From assembly GCA_028724905.1 (NCBI GenBank), contig JAQYTG010000018.1, positions 248,001 through 312,000 on the forward strand: a DNA stretch of 64,000 nucleotides. Direction: 5' to 3'. Positions within the stretch are counted from its first letter, which is position 1. Every line of letters starts with the position of its first letter. Made by a program: the position numbers and the translations under genes. This document shows positions 8,501 through 16,859 of this stretch, one piece after another. Source of the stretch: Actinomycetaceae bacterium (lineage in GTDB: Bacteria > Actinomycetota > Actinomycetes > Actinomycetales > Actinomycetaceae). The notes under the pieces were generated by a model. That model had not been told where the DNA came from, ran no database searches, and worked only from the letters and a program-made list of their open reading frames with translations.

Positions 8501-10329
8501 CAGATAAGTCCTTTCTTCGTGGCTGTATCCCAACGATGATCGCTATGAGGCTGATCGCTGTGAGGTTGAGAGTGCCGTTGGGCATCGAGAGTGCGCTCAG
8601 CGGCTGCGGATGAATCATTGCTGCGTACCTTGGGCTCGCCGTCAGGGAGCTGCTGCTCGGCGGTACTCTCCGCATCTAGCTCAGCCTCTGGCACGCGCTC
8701 AATATCCACATCCTCTACGTCCACCTCTGAACCCGTCTGCACGTTCGATGCGCGCGCAATCGGGCGCACATACGTCGCTCGCCGCGCTCGTCCCCGTCCA
8801 TTGACGCGAGCCCAATCCTCGGGATTCGCCACGGTCGTGAGATCTTCATTTTCGCGGGCTTCTTCCCGCAGCGCGCGCAGCAGATGCCTAGTGGTCATGC
8901 CTCGCTCGCCGGTGGCCAAAAATTCTTTGATCGCCAGTTTTTTGGCGCGATCGACGATAGCCGCCAGCATAGCGCCAGAGACGACATCGCTCACGTAAAG
9001 AATCTCCCGCTCGCCGTCAGCATACGTCACTTCGGCAAACTGGTTGTCGCTGCTGCGCTCAAAAAGGGCATCCACCGTGGCTTTCCCCATCGCCGCCACA
9101 GCTTTTTCAGCCGAACCGTAGCGCTCAATTTCACTCGTGTGAATAGGCAGCTGCGCCGTGAGATACTTCGAGATAATATCCAGTGCCCCTGCCCTACTTG
9201 GCCGTTCAATGCGGATTTTCACGTCTAACCGCCCAGGGCGCAAAATTGCTGGATCAATCATATCTTCACGGTTTGAGGCTCCAATAACGATCACATTATC
9301 GAGCTTTTCTACGCCGTCAATCTCCGCTAAAAGCTGCGGAACCACAGTGGTTTCAACGTCTGAACTCACACCCGATCCACGAGCTCGAAAGAGAGCTTCC
9401 ATCTCGTCGAAGAAAATCACGACGGGGATCCCGTGAGCGGCGCGGTCGCGGGCGCGCGAGAAAATCTCACGGATCTGCCGCTCCGTCTCCCCTACGTACT
9501 TATCGAGTAGCTGCGGCCCTTTAATGTTCAAGAAATAAGCTCGTCCCGATACCGCTTCGCCGCTCGCGCTGATCTTTCCGGCTAGCTCAGTGGCCACGGC
9601 TTTAGCAATCATCGTTTTTCCGCAGCCAGGAGGCCCATAGAGGAGCACCCCTTTAGGAGGTTTCAATCCGTGTTCACGGTAGAGCTCGGGCTGTTCGAAA
9701 GGCAGCTCCACCGAATCTTTAATTTCGTTGATTTGCTCCGTTAGCCCGCCAACGTCGGAATAGTGCACGTTGGGGATCTCTTCAAGCATCAAATGCTCGA
9801 CGTCGGGGCGCTCCACTTCTTCCAGCGCAAAACCTGAGCGCAAATCTGCCAGCAGGGTATCTCCCACTCGCACATTTTGCTCTCTGAGCCGCCCCGAGAG
9901 CCGCAGTACCCGCTCATCATCTGCGTGTACTTTCACCAAAACTCGTTCATCATCGAGGACGAGCTTCACGCTCACCATCTCACCTGTGCGTTCATAGCCT
10001 TCAATTCCCACAACGACAAGTTGTTCATTGAGCACTAGCTGCTGTCCTGGCTGGAAAGCTGCCGCAGCGAGAGAATCGCCGACGGCCAGATTCATCTTCC
10101 GTCCGCCCACCATTGCCACGATAGTGGTCTCTCCAGCAGCGATACTATCAACGCTCACAAAAGTGGCATACGAACTCGGCGGCCGAGAGAGCGCCGCCAA
10201 TTTTTCAGATAGATCTTTGATCGTAGCGCGCGCCGCTGCGAGTGCCCGTGCCAGGCGCTCGTTTTTCTCCCCAAGAGAAGAAAGCTGCGCTCGCAGATCG
10301 AATACCGTGGAGCTCGGTTGCTCACTCAT
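8500..10329 (-). CDS. mpa: Proteasome-type AAA ATPase Mpa/ARC, with a non-canonical tail
   Basis: A hexameric unfoldase that binds pupylated proteins. With the ATG at 10329 (GAGAGG upstream) it has 609 residues. In order: an N-terminal coiled coil (about 10-45), the OB-type region, then the AAA module with Walker A GPPGCGKT and Walker B VIFFDEMEALF. After the conserved part comes a long hydrophilic tail of about 100 residues ending TATKKGLI, with no GQYL-type end. In mycobacteria that end docks the ATPase on the 20S proteasome. The tail contains a 15-bp tandem repeat encoding QPHSD twice. No prcBA is linked. Confidence 0.95.
   Translation of the reverse strand: MSEQPSSTVFDLRAQLSSLGEKNERLARALAAARATIKDLSEKLAALSRPPSSYATFVSVDSIAAGETTIVAMVGGRKMNLAVGDSLAAAAFQPGQQLVLNEQLVVVGIEGYERTGEMVSVKLVLDDERVLVKVHADDERVLRLSGRLREQNVRVGDTLLADLRSGFALEEVERPDVEHLMLEEIPNVHYSDVGGLTEQINEIKDSVELPFEQPELYREHGLKPPKGVLLYGPPGCGKTMIAKAVATELAGKISASGEAVSGRAYFLNIKGPQLLDKYVGETERQIREIFSRARDRAAHGIPVVIFFDEMEALFRARGSGVSSDVETTVVPQLLAEIDGVEKLDNVIVIGASNREDMIDPAILRPGRLDVKIRIERPSRAGALDIISKYLTAQLPIHTSEIERYGSAEKAVAAMGKATVDALFERSSDNQFAEVTYADGEREILYVSDVVSGAMLAAIVDRAKKLAIKEFLATGERGMTTRHLLRALREEARENEDLTTVANPEDWARVNGRGRARRATYVRPIARASNVQTGSEVDVEDVDIERVPEAELDAESTAEQQLPDGEPKVRSNDSSAAAERTLDAQRHSQPHSDQPHSDHRWDTATKKGLI
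8538..8567 (-). repeat. 15-bp tandem repeat in the Mpa tail
   Basis: The plus strand reads GATCGCTATGAGGCT (8538-8552) then GATCGCTGTGAGGTT (8553-8567). It encodes a repeated QPHSD pentapeptide in frame. Confidence 0.85.
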
Positions 10330-10381
10330 CGTATTCCTCTCTCTCACTTCTGCTTGTCGAGCATCGTCACCACGCAGTCTG

Positions 10382-11677
10382 TCACCATCCACCACCATCG
10401 CTATGCAAATCCTCAACGCGCTTTTCGTCTGCCAATGCTTCACCAAATGCGAGCGACGGAGCCGACGGATCGCAGCTACTCTCAGATACAGAGCTGTCGG
10501 ATGCGGCACGAACGGATGTAGCAAGACGAGCAGCAGCGGGGAGAGAGCAGGCGCGCTTAGCCTCCACTTTAGCTGCCGCCTCTCGTTCTAGTATGCGAGC
10601 CATTTCCTCTCCTCTTGGCCCTGGAGCTGCTGAACCGCTCACCTCCACATCCGCTCGATGAGCCACATCGCGGCGCACTTTACGTAGTTTCTTCTCTGAA
10701 ATCGTACGCTCTATCAGAGTCTCAGTAGCAGGTGTATCACCCCACGGCTCATGCGCGTACGCACCTGGGGCGGGGCGTTTCGTCGGCACCAAGGGTTGAG
10801 TATCCGGAGCTAGACGTCTCGCTAACACCAAGAATCCAGTGTGTCCTACCATTCGATGATCGGGGCGCACCGCTAAGCCATCCACGTGCCAGGTGCGCAC
10901 GAGTGACTCCGATGCCTGAGGCTGCGTAAAATTCTCACTGGAACGGATCGTCTCCATGAATCTGCTCAGCTGAGTAGTCGTAGCCACATAGGCGAGAATC
11001 ACTCCTCCTGGGCGCAACGCCTGAGCGGCAGCGTCTACGTTTTCCCACGGCGCTAGCATATCGAGCACGATGGCATCAAGGCTTCCCGACGCCTGGCTGG
11101 CCAACACGTCCGCTGCGCTCCCCAAAACGACGCTCCACGAACTCGGATGCTCACCGTACCACGATTCCACATTCGCCCGTGCAATTTGCGCAAATTCCGG
11201 CCGTCGCTCCACCGATATGAGCGTGCCATGCTCACCGATGGCCGCAAGCAGGGAGAGCGTGAGAGCCCCTGAACCGAGCCCAGCCTCCAGCACCCGCGCT
11301 CCTGGAAAAATATCAGCCATCGTGATGATCTGCGCCGAATCTTTAGGATAAATCACGGTGGCGCCGCGTGGCATAGAGAGCACGTAATCAGACACCAGCG
11401 GGCGCAGCGCCAAGAGCCGATGCCCATCTGCCGTGGTGAGCACTGTGCCCTCTGGCTGCCCAATGAGCTCCCGATGGTAAAAACTCCCGCGCGTCGATTG
11501 AAAATACCCCTCATAGGTGAGTGAAATCGTGTATTTTCTACCTTTGACGTCGGTGAGCTGCACACGCTCTCCCGCACGAAACACCCCTCTACGGCGATCA
11601 GCGCCGCACAGGTGGGGCGGAGCGGATGCTTCTCGCTGCTCACGTTCACTAGAATTCTGTTCTTGATACTCGCTCAC
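10382..11677 (-). CDS. trmI: tRNA (adenine-58-N1)-methyltransferase TrmI
   Basis: Methylates A58 in the T-loop of tRNAs. The catalytic core spans roughly residues 30-285, with SAM motif VLEAGLGSGALT and the upstream PRGATVIYPKDSAQI typical of the family. Family members have about 280 residues; this one has 431 because of a basic, then low-complexity, C-terminal extension of about 140 residues that I do not recognise. The stop is 52 bases before mpa, in the trmI-mpa order seen in other actinobacteria. Confidence 0.93.
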   Translation of the reverse strand: MSEYQEQNSSEREQREASAPPHLCGADRRRGVFRAGERVQLTDVKGRKYTISLTYEGYFQSTRGSFYHRELIGQPEGTVLTTADGHRLLALRPLVSDYVLSMPRGATVIYPKDSAQIITMADIFPGARVLEAGLGSGALTLSLLAAIGEHGTLISVERRPEFAQIARANVESWYGEHPSSWSVVLGSAADVLASQASGSLDAIVLDMLAPWENVDAAAQALRPGGVILAYVATTTQLSRFMETIRSSENFTQPQASESLVRTWHVDGLAVRPDHRMVGHTGFLVLARRLAPDTQPLVPTKRPAPGAYAHEPWGDTPATETLIERTISEKKLRKVRRDVAHRADVEVSGSAAPGPRGEEMARILEREAAAKVEAKRACSLPAAARLATSVRAASDSSVSESSCDPSAPSLAFGEALADEKRVEDLHSDGGGW

Positions 11678-11764
11678 GCACTCATCATAGCGGCAGGGTA
11701 GGGAAAATTTTGATCAAAAATTTTTGATCGAAAATTTACCCAAGCCTGGGTTTAAGCTACACGT
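11678..11764. promoter_or_regulatory. AT-rich divergent promoter region, trmI and nuclease
   Basis: A short AT-rich gap between divergent genes. It contains the perfect palindrome TTTTGATCAAAA (11708-11719), a second TTTTTGATCGAAAA, and the inverted repeat ACCCAAGCCTGGGT (11738-11751). It must hold promoters for both sides; I could not assign individual elements. Confidence 0.4.
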
Positions 11765-12637
11765 ATGGAATCAAGAAGCTCTCATTCAGCGGCGCTCTCT
11801 CCGTCGCGCATCAAAGATTTTCACAACTGTCCACTCAAATTCCGCTATCGTATGGTGGATCAACTACCAGAACCTCCCTCCACAGCGGCGTTGCGCGGCA
11901 CAATCATCCACGCAGTGCTTGAGCATATATTTGACGTCGAGCCGCATGAACGCACCGAAGCGCGAGCTCAAGCTGCGCTCGCCGACGAATGGACGGCTCA
12001 TGTGAACAAGCATCCACAAGCTCTCGATCTCTTTTCCGGCAGTGACGAGTGCAATGAATGGCTAGATTCAGCCCGTCCATTACTCAGCGCATATTTTCAG
12101 GTGGAAAATCCCCAATTCTTGCAGCCTATAGGACGCGAACAATACGTGCGCACCCAGCTGCCCTCAGGTGTGGCTATCCACGGCTTTATTGATCGGCTCG
12201 ACGAAGCCCCCAATGGCGCACTACGCGTGGTGGATTACAAGAGCGGGAAGTCTCCCTCGCCACGCTTTCAAGACGATTACCTCTTCCAGATGCGTTTCTA
12301 CGCTACCGCCCTCTACTACCACTCCGGTCGGCTACCTGCCCGCACCCAACTTATATTTCTGAAAGATGCACGAGTACTCACCTACGATCCCACCGAGTTC
12401 GATATCCAATCTTTAGGAGCGGAAGTAGATCAGGCGTGGCATGAAATAAAAGCTAGCCTGCTGGCTCGCTCATTCGCTCCCACCCCCAACAAACTCTGTG
12501 ATTGGTGTGCTTTCAAGGCGTTCTGCCCCGCCTTTGGTGGGACAGAACCGCCCATACCTCAAGAGCGTATCCACTACGTGCTCACTGTGGATGCACCAGC
12601 GGATAGGCCAACAGATGAGCCAGCACAAGCAGCTTAG
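11765..12637 (+). CDS. RecB-family PD-(D/E)XK exonuclease-like protein with Fe-S cysteines
   Basis: A predicted DNA nuclease of the Cas4/AddB/RecB type, 290 residues. The histidine motif RGTIIHAVLEHIF, the aspartate in FIDRLDEAPNG and the core VVDYKSGK form the active site. A first cysteine in FHNCPLKF and a distal LCDWCAFKAFCP fit the four-cysteine iron-sulfur cluster of this family. It is divergent from trmI, as is its mycobacterial counterpart (Rv2119 beside Rv2118c). No cas genes are near, so a repair role is more likely than CRISPR adaptation. No clear ribosome site precedes the ATG. Confidence 0.88.
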   Translation: MESRSSHSAALSPSRIKDFHNCPLKFRYRMVDQLPEPPSTAALRGTIIHAVLEHIFDVEPHERTEARAQAALADEWTAHVNKHPQALDLFSGSDECNEWLDSARPLLSAYFQVENPQFLQPIGREQYVRTQLPSGVAIHGFIDRLDEAPNGALRVVDYKSGKSPSPRFQDDYLFQMRFYATALYYHSGRLPARTQLIFLKDARVLTYDPTEFDIQSLGAEVDQAWHEIKASLLARSFAPTPNKLCDWCAFKAFCPAFGGTEPPIPQERIHYVLTVDAPADRPTDEPAQAA

Positions 12638-12722
12638 CCCACCCCTGCTCTCCAAGCGCCTCTCAGCTCGCAGCCTTGTTCGCAGCTTTGCCGAGGTATC
12701 TCCATCCAGGCACGGGGCTGTA

Positions 12723-13487
12723 TCAGCTCAGTTCACGGCGTTCACGGACAACCCGATCAAAGAATGCCGCATCGGCGTGTTCGAGCGAATCGAGGACAAT
12801 CACCCCTGGCTGAGCTGGTATCTCCACCTGGAACGGCACAGCCACCGTTATCGCTCCAGAATCGTGGGCAGATTGCACCCCGTACACGGAATCCTCAAAC
12901 GCCACGCACTCGTGCGGATCTTTTCCCAGCATTGATGCCGCCATACGAAACGGCTCTGGATGCGGCTTTGAGTGCGTCACCCGATCGCCCGTCACCAGCG
13001 CTTCAAGGCTTCCTTTCGGAGCTTTGCTGGCCACCATGCTGGCAAACGGCAGATAAGAAGACGTCACCAGCGCAGAGGGGATGTGCATCTGAGAGAGCCA
13101 CGTCAGTAATTCCAAGGCTCCAGGCCGCCAAGGCACGCCATGCTCTGTGGCTAATTCGATTACGCGGGCAATAATGGAGCGTCCCACCTGCTCGGCGTCT
13201 GCCTGCACACCGTAGTAGTCCAAGGCACGCCGAGAGCCGTCGATAATATCAAGTCCGATCACTAATTTTTGATCGTCGTAGCTCCACGGCATACCAAGAT
13301 CCGTGAACGCCTCCCACTCCGCCTGATACCAGAGTTTCTCAGAGTCTGTGAGCGTGCCATCCATGTCGAAAAGCACCGCCGCCGGCACGAGCAGGTCAGT
13401 GCGAACTGTGGAACGAGCGTCCGCAGGGTGGGCACGTGTAGACCTATGAGCTGCAGTAAAAGCTGTGGACTGAGGATTTGTTACCAT
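12723..13487 (-). CDS. HAD-superfamily phosphatase (beta-phosphoglucomutase-like)
   Basis: A cytoplasmic sugar-phosphate phosphatase or mutase of HAD subfamily IA. Motif I is VLFDMDGTLTDSEKLW, motif II is the threonine in SALVTSSYLP, the motif III lysine is in HSKPHPEPF, and the acidic motif IV is CVAFEDSVYGVQSA. The first 35 residues lack family similarity and the true start could be internal, but AGG precedes the ATG at 13487. The substrate cannot be told from the sequence. It lies 12 bases after uppP on the same strand. Confidence 0.88.
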   Translation of the reverse strand: MVTNPQSTAFTAAHRSTRAHPADARSTVRTDLLVPAAVLFDMDGTLTDSEKLWYQAEWEAFTDLGMPWSYDDQKLVIGLDIIDGSRRALDYYGVQADAEQVGRSIIARVIELATEHGVPWRPGALELLTWLSQMHIPSALVTSSYLPFASMVASKAPKGSLEALVTGDRVTHSKPHPEPFRMAASMLGKDPHECVAFEDSVYGVQSAHDSGAITVAVPFQVEIPAQPGVIVLDSLEHADAAFFDRVVRERRELS

Positions 13488-13499
13488 TGTTTACCTGCT

Positions 13500-14363
13500 C
13501 TACACTGCCGCAGCGTTTACTGGTATAGCGTGCAAAACTCCAGTGCCAATCAGCACCACCACCACAACCGCCAATATGATGCGGTAAATCACAAATGGCA
13601 TAAACGATTTCGTCTCCACCAAGTGCAAAAACCACACGATCACGGCATACCCCACACCGAACGCCGCCAAAGTAGCCACCAGCGTGGGGACGGCTCCCAC
13701 CTGCACCCCCGTTCCGTCGTCAGAGAGGAGGCGATAAAAGCCCGAACCAAAGACCGCTGGCACGGCGAGGAGGAATGAAATTCTCGCTGCAGCCGCACGG
13801 GTGTAGCCTAGAAACAACCCCACCGCAATCGTGCCTCCCGATCTGCTCACACCAGGTATCAACGCCAGGCTCTGCGCAAAACCGAGGATAACGCCGTCAC
13901 GCAAACTCATTTTTTCCAAAGGTATGTGCCGCCTACCGATGCGATCTGCAACCCCAATCACGATGGCGAATACAGCAAGCATGGCAGCCGTGAGATAGAG
14001 ATTTCTAAACACTGAATCAATGGCGTCTTGCAGCAACAGTCCAAGTAACACGATAGGGATCGTACCAATAATCACAATCCAGCCTAAGCGCACGTCTGGA
14101 TCGGTGACGGCGAGGCGTTTCTCCGGCTTTACCCACGGCATAGAGGAAAACCATTTGCGGATGATGCGCACAATATCTTTCCAAAAGTAGAGCAGCACTG
14201 CAGTTTCCGTGCCAATCTGGGTGACGGCGGTAAAGGTGACGCCAGGGTCGCCCAGAGTAGGAAAGAGATCACCGACGATACGAAGATGAGCGGAAGAAGA
14301 AATCGGGAGAAACTCCGTGAGGCCTTGAACCGCCCCGAGGACTATTGCTTCAAAAATGTTCAC
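13500..14363 (-). CDS. uppP: Undecaprenyl-diphosphatase
   Basis: Dephosphorylates undecaprenyl pyrophosphate so that the lipid carrier of cell-wall precursors can be reused; also known as BacA for bacitracin resistance. The protein has 287 residues and about eight hydrophobic segments. Both family signatures are present: GLTEFLPISSSAHL near the N-terminus and PGVSRSGGTI in the middle. No strong Shine-Dalgarno sequence precedes the ATG. Confidence 0.96.
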   Translation of the reverse strand: MNIFEAIVLGAVQGLTEFLPISSSAHLRIVGDLFPTLGDPGVTFTAVTQIGTETAVLLYFWKDIVRIIRKWFSSMPWVKPEKRLAVTDPDVRLGWIVIIGTIPIVLLGLLLQDAIDSVFRNLYLTAAMLAVFAIVIGVADRIGRRHIPLEKMSLRDGVILGFAQSLALIPGVSRSGGTIAVGLFLGYTRAAAARISFLLAVPAVFGSGFYRLLSDDGTGVQVGAVPTLVATLAAFGVGYAVIVWFLHLVETKSFMPFVIYRIILAVVVVVLIGTGVLHAIPVNAAAV

Positions 14364-14496
14364 GGATTCAGACTATACGCATTCGCCGCACTAGTCCGAG
14401 CTCAACCCGCGTGACGACTCACATACAAGCGCTACCTACGGACGAAAGAGAAAAACTGATATTGCTAACGCCGAACCTCTGGCCATCATCACCAGA

Positions 14497-14862
14497 CTAG
14501 CGCTCGTCTTCATCGTCCTCGTCGGTGTCATCGTCCTCGTCGAAGTCGTCATCGAAGCTGTCGCCATAATCTGCGTCGTCAAACTCGTCGAAATCATCCG
14601 CTTCATCGGCGTCATCATCGAAATCGTCTTCGTCGTCGAAGTCGCTATCCTCGTCGTCATCCTCATCGAATGTATCGAAAGGCGCTTCCACTCCAAAGCT
14701 GGTGAAAAGCACGTCGTCGTAGACCGTGTAAGCATCCGCTAGCCGATCTGTTGCGCGCAGTACACGCGGAGCTTCGCCGTCTTCTGTTTCCATCACTGCC
14801 GCGTGAAATTCTTGCCACGCCTCGATGAGAGCTTCAAATGCGCTGTGCGGATCAATCGTCAT
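14497..14862 (-). CDS. Small protein with an extremely acidic C-terminal half
   Basis: A 121-residue protein I cannot assign. Residues 1-65 are an ordinary, probably helical domain (for example AFEALIEAWQEFHAAV). From about residue 66 to the end it is almost only aspartate and glutamate with scattered phenylalanine (for example FDEDDDEDSDFDDEDD). The unrelated and related frames are both open because the DNA is a GAT/GAC/GAA run. The N-terminal domain and the clean start favour a real gene. Such acidic tails can mimic DNA or bind metals or basic proteins, but nothing here shows which. Confidence 0.6.
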   Translation of the reverse strand: MTIDPHSAFEALIEAWQEFHAAVMETEDGEAPRVLRATDRLADAYTVYDDVLFTSFGVEAPFDTFDEDDDEDSDFDDEDDFDDDADEADDFDEFDDADYGDSFDDDFDEDDDTDEDDEDER

Positions 14863-14995
14863 GCTCTGAGCTTAGCCCAGCGCGCAAAGTTTTTCTACGC
14901 TTGCTTTGCACTTTCTCACATAAAATTTCCTGCCGCGAAATTGGCCAGCGTCCACCGGAGGTGATATCTTTTTCTGTGTCGCTGATCGACGCCTT

Positions 14996-15081
14996 GCGCG
15001 GGTGGCGGAATAGGCAGACGCGCTAGCTTGAGGTGCTAGTCCCCATTTACGGGGGTGGGGGTTCAAGTCCCCCTCCGCGCA
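14996..15081 (+). tRNA. tRNA-Leu (anticodon GAG)
   Basis: Acceptor strands GCGCGGG and TCCGCGC pair with a terminal G-U, discriminator base A. The anticodon stem CTAGC/GCTAG encloses loop TTGAGGT, giving anticodon GAG for CUC/CUU. A long variable arm (CCCCATTTACGGGGG) marks class II. CCA is not encoded. Confidence 0.97.
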
Positions 15082-15087
15082 CGACAG

Positions 15088-15129
15088 AAAACGCTGGTAT
15101 AGCAAAGAAAAATGCTAGCCAGCGTTTTT
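15088..15129 (+). terminator. Rho-independent terminator after tRNA-Leu(GAG)
   Basis: AAAACGCTGG (15088-15097) pairs with CCAGCGTTTTT (15119-15129); an inner TAGCA/TGCTA extends the stem. It ends in five T, seven bases after the tRNA. Confidence 0.85.
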
Positions 15130-15378
15130 GAATTTACCCGCCCTTGGAACACCTGTTGGAGCTGAACAATCAACTCGAACCATAACTATATCCCCACCAC
15201 AACAGGCAAGAACCCGATAAAGCAACCATTAATGTCCGCTAACCCCCAAAAAACCCGATGTGTTAGACACACAATCTGCTACTTACCCCTACTTATCCCC
15301 CGCTTAATCCCTGGACTACTCAAAACTAGCGTTTATCCCCTTGTCATAGGTAGCTGAGTGCTCTTGCGTAACGGCGCT
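15130..15378. other. tRNA-hipA gap
   Basis: AT-richer non-coding sequence between convergent tRNA-Leu(GAG) and hipA. It contains short A- and C-rich runs but no gene, and I found no copy of the tRNA 3' end that would mark an integrated element. Confidence 0.4.
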
Positions 15379-16569
15379 TTAGGAGTGAGGTGTACCGATG
15401 AGTTGACGTATCGACTCAAACTGGGGAATATCTTCATTAATTGAGCCTAAGGCCTCCTCTAGTGCTCTGGGCAGTTCATCATTGATCCGTTCAACAGCAT
15501 CATGCACCATGTCAGGTTGAGCTCCAGCGCGCTGGGTCTCTTTTTTCCACTCACTCATGCCTACTTTCTCATAGTCGTATTGCCCTCCAATACTCATAGC
15601 CAGTTTTTGGTTGTACTGCGGGAACGGTCGAAGAGAGAGAAGATCGTATGCTGGCGAAAGATGATGCCCTGATGGATCTATGAGGAAACTCCAGTTTTTG
15701 CCGTGCGCGTCAGCGTTACCAATAGCAATATCAAAAGCCAAAATCTCCCACACTGTCTGCTCAGAGGAAGGATCAAGCTCACGCACCTTTCGGATCAGAT
15801 CAGACACATTTGGTCCGCTATCAGTCTGGTATTTTCGACTATGATCTCTACCCAACACTTGCATAAGGTCTTCTTGATGCAAACGGATCACGTTGCCGTC
15901 ACGGTCACGGATCCGATCGTAGCGTTCGGCCACAAAAACACGCTCCCCTCCAACATCCCATATACCGGTTTTCACCACTGGGAGATGAAGCAGACGTGCA
16001 CACACCGCCATCGCGTGCTCAATATAATCAATATTCTCATCGTCATGCCCTATAGGTGCCGGCTTAAGAATATGCGTTGATGCGTATGCTCCTGTTGGTT
16101 TATACCAGCGTCCGTTACTATCCACACGATACGACGTTTTAGGCTGCGCCCCCGCTAGCGAGATTCGCGAATAGGAGCCTCTTCGCAGCGTACGAATACG
16201 ACGAATTTCTTGAGCGACATCACCTTCACTCACTTCTTCAAGGGATCCACTCGGGTCTGGGGCAACACCGTCAGGGTAGAAAGAGAGCGCCCCTGGGGTG
16301 TCTCTCCCGATTGCTTCGAGGATCTTCAGAGGATTACTTAAGTCGGGAATCCGATACATTCTTTGCAAATCAGCAAGAACGGCGCTCGATTCGGGGATGA
16401 GGTTTCCGAGCCATGCCCCCACTTTCTTGTTTTCATAGTGTCGTTTTGCCAGAGGCATCGAAGCTGAAATCGGGAAGGCCGAATAGTTGTCGGCATAGTC
16501 GAAGGCGTAGTAGTGAGCACTTTTCTGAAAGCGCCCAACGAGCTGCGAGCCAATATAGACGTCAGTCAT
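15379..16569 (-). CDS. hipA: HipA-type serine/threonine kinase toxin
   Basis: HipA kinases phosphorylate glutamyl-tRNA synthetase or other targets and stop growth unless bound by HipB. With the ATG at 16569 (GGAAGAG upstream) it has 396 residues. It shows the N-terminal HipA subdomain (residues 1-100), the ISLAGAQPKTSYR segment after the serine-rich autophosphorylation loop, ATP-site WYKPTGAYASTHILKP, catalytic NADAHGKNWS, and the magnesium aspartate in LSPAYDLLSL. All kinase residues look intact. The start lies inside the last codons of hipB (ATGACTGA, eight-base overlap), the usual antitoxin-toxin coupling. Confidence 0.93.
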   Translation of the reverse strand: MTDVYIGSQLVGRFQKSAHYYAFDYADNYSAFPISASMPLAKRHYENKKVGAWLGNLIPESSAVLADLQRMYRIPDLSNPLKILEAIGRDTPGALSFYPDGVAPDPSGSLEEVSEGDVAQEIRRIRTLRRGSYSRISLAGAQPKTSYRVDSNGRWYKPTGAYASTHILKPAPIGHDDENIDYIEHAMAVCARLLHLPVVKTGIWDVGGERVFVAERYDRIRDRDGNVIRLHQEDLMQVLGRDHSRKYQTDSGPNVSDLIRKVRELDPSSEQTVWEILAFDIAIGNADAHGKNWSFLIDPSGHHLSPAYDLLSLRPFPQYNQKLAMSIGGQYDYEKVGMSEWKKETQRAGAQPDMVHDAVERINDELPRALEEALGSINEDIPQFESIRQLIGTPHS

Positions 16570-16819
16570 GTTCGCTCTTCCAGTAGTCAAGGATTGTTGG
16601 GGGGATGCCAACAATCGTCTTAGGGAGCCACACTTCTAAAAGATTCAAGTATGCGAAGACTTTCCCCCAGCTCACTCCGCTTGCTCCTGATTCGATGCGA
16701 GCCACATCTTGGCGAGAGATACCGGCGAGACGGGCGGCTTGCGTTTTCGTCCATCCACGCTTTTCTCGCCGATCGCGCAGCCCCCGTCCGGTATTTTCTA
16801 ACGTCTGCTCAATATCCAT
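16562..16819 (-). CDS. hipB: HipB-type HTH antitoxin
   Basis: An 85-residue DNA-binding antitoxin that neutralises HipA and represses the operon. It has a Cro/C1-type helix-turn-helix: GLRDRREKRGWTKTQAARL, then AGISRQDVARIESG. I use the ATG at 16819 (MDIEQTLENTG); upstream sequence has no family similarity. A promoter whose -10 ends six bases before this ATG predicts a leaderless message, and a palindrome overlaps its -35. Confidence 0.9.
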   Translation of the reverse strand: MDIEQTLENTGRGLRDRREKRGWTKTQAARLAGISRQDVARIESGASGVSWGKVFAYLNLLEVWLPKTIVGIPPTILDYWKSEHD

Positions 16820-16825
16820 ACATAC

Positions 16826-16854
16826 AGAATATAGTGCACACGTATTGAATACAA
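16826..16854 (-). promoter_or_regulatory. hipBA promoter, probably leaderless
   Basis: On the minus strand TTGTAT (plus 16849-16854), a 17-base spacer and TATTCT (plus 16826-16831). Transcription would start at or next to the A of the hipB ATG. Confidence 0.6.
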
Positions 16855-16859
16855 TACGT
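16840..16859. promoter_or_regulatory. Palindromic operator candidate for HipB
   Basis: ACGTATTGAATACAATACGT has perfect 8-base arms around a 4-base centre and covers the predicted -35 of hipBA. It lies 20 bases before the hipB start, as expected for autorepression. Confidence 0.65.

Noticed and set aside
10330..10524. Longer N-terminus of Mpa starting at 10524
   Set aside because: The extra 65 residues lie in the trmI coding end, lack family similarity, and a good ribosome site precedes 10329.
11765..12637. Cas4 of a CRISPR system
   Set aside because: The fold and cysteines fit, but there is no cas1, cas2 or repeat array in the window, and the place beside trmI is conserved in actinobacteria.
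14436..14735. Thr/Met-rich minus-strand frame over the acidic gene
   Set aside because: It is the frame-shifted reading of the GAT/GAC run; the Asp/Glu frame has the normal N-terminal domain.
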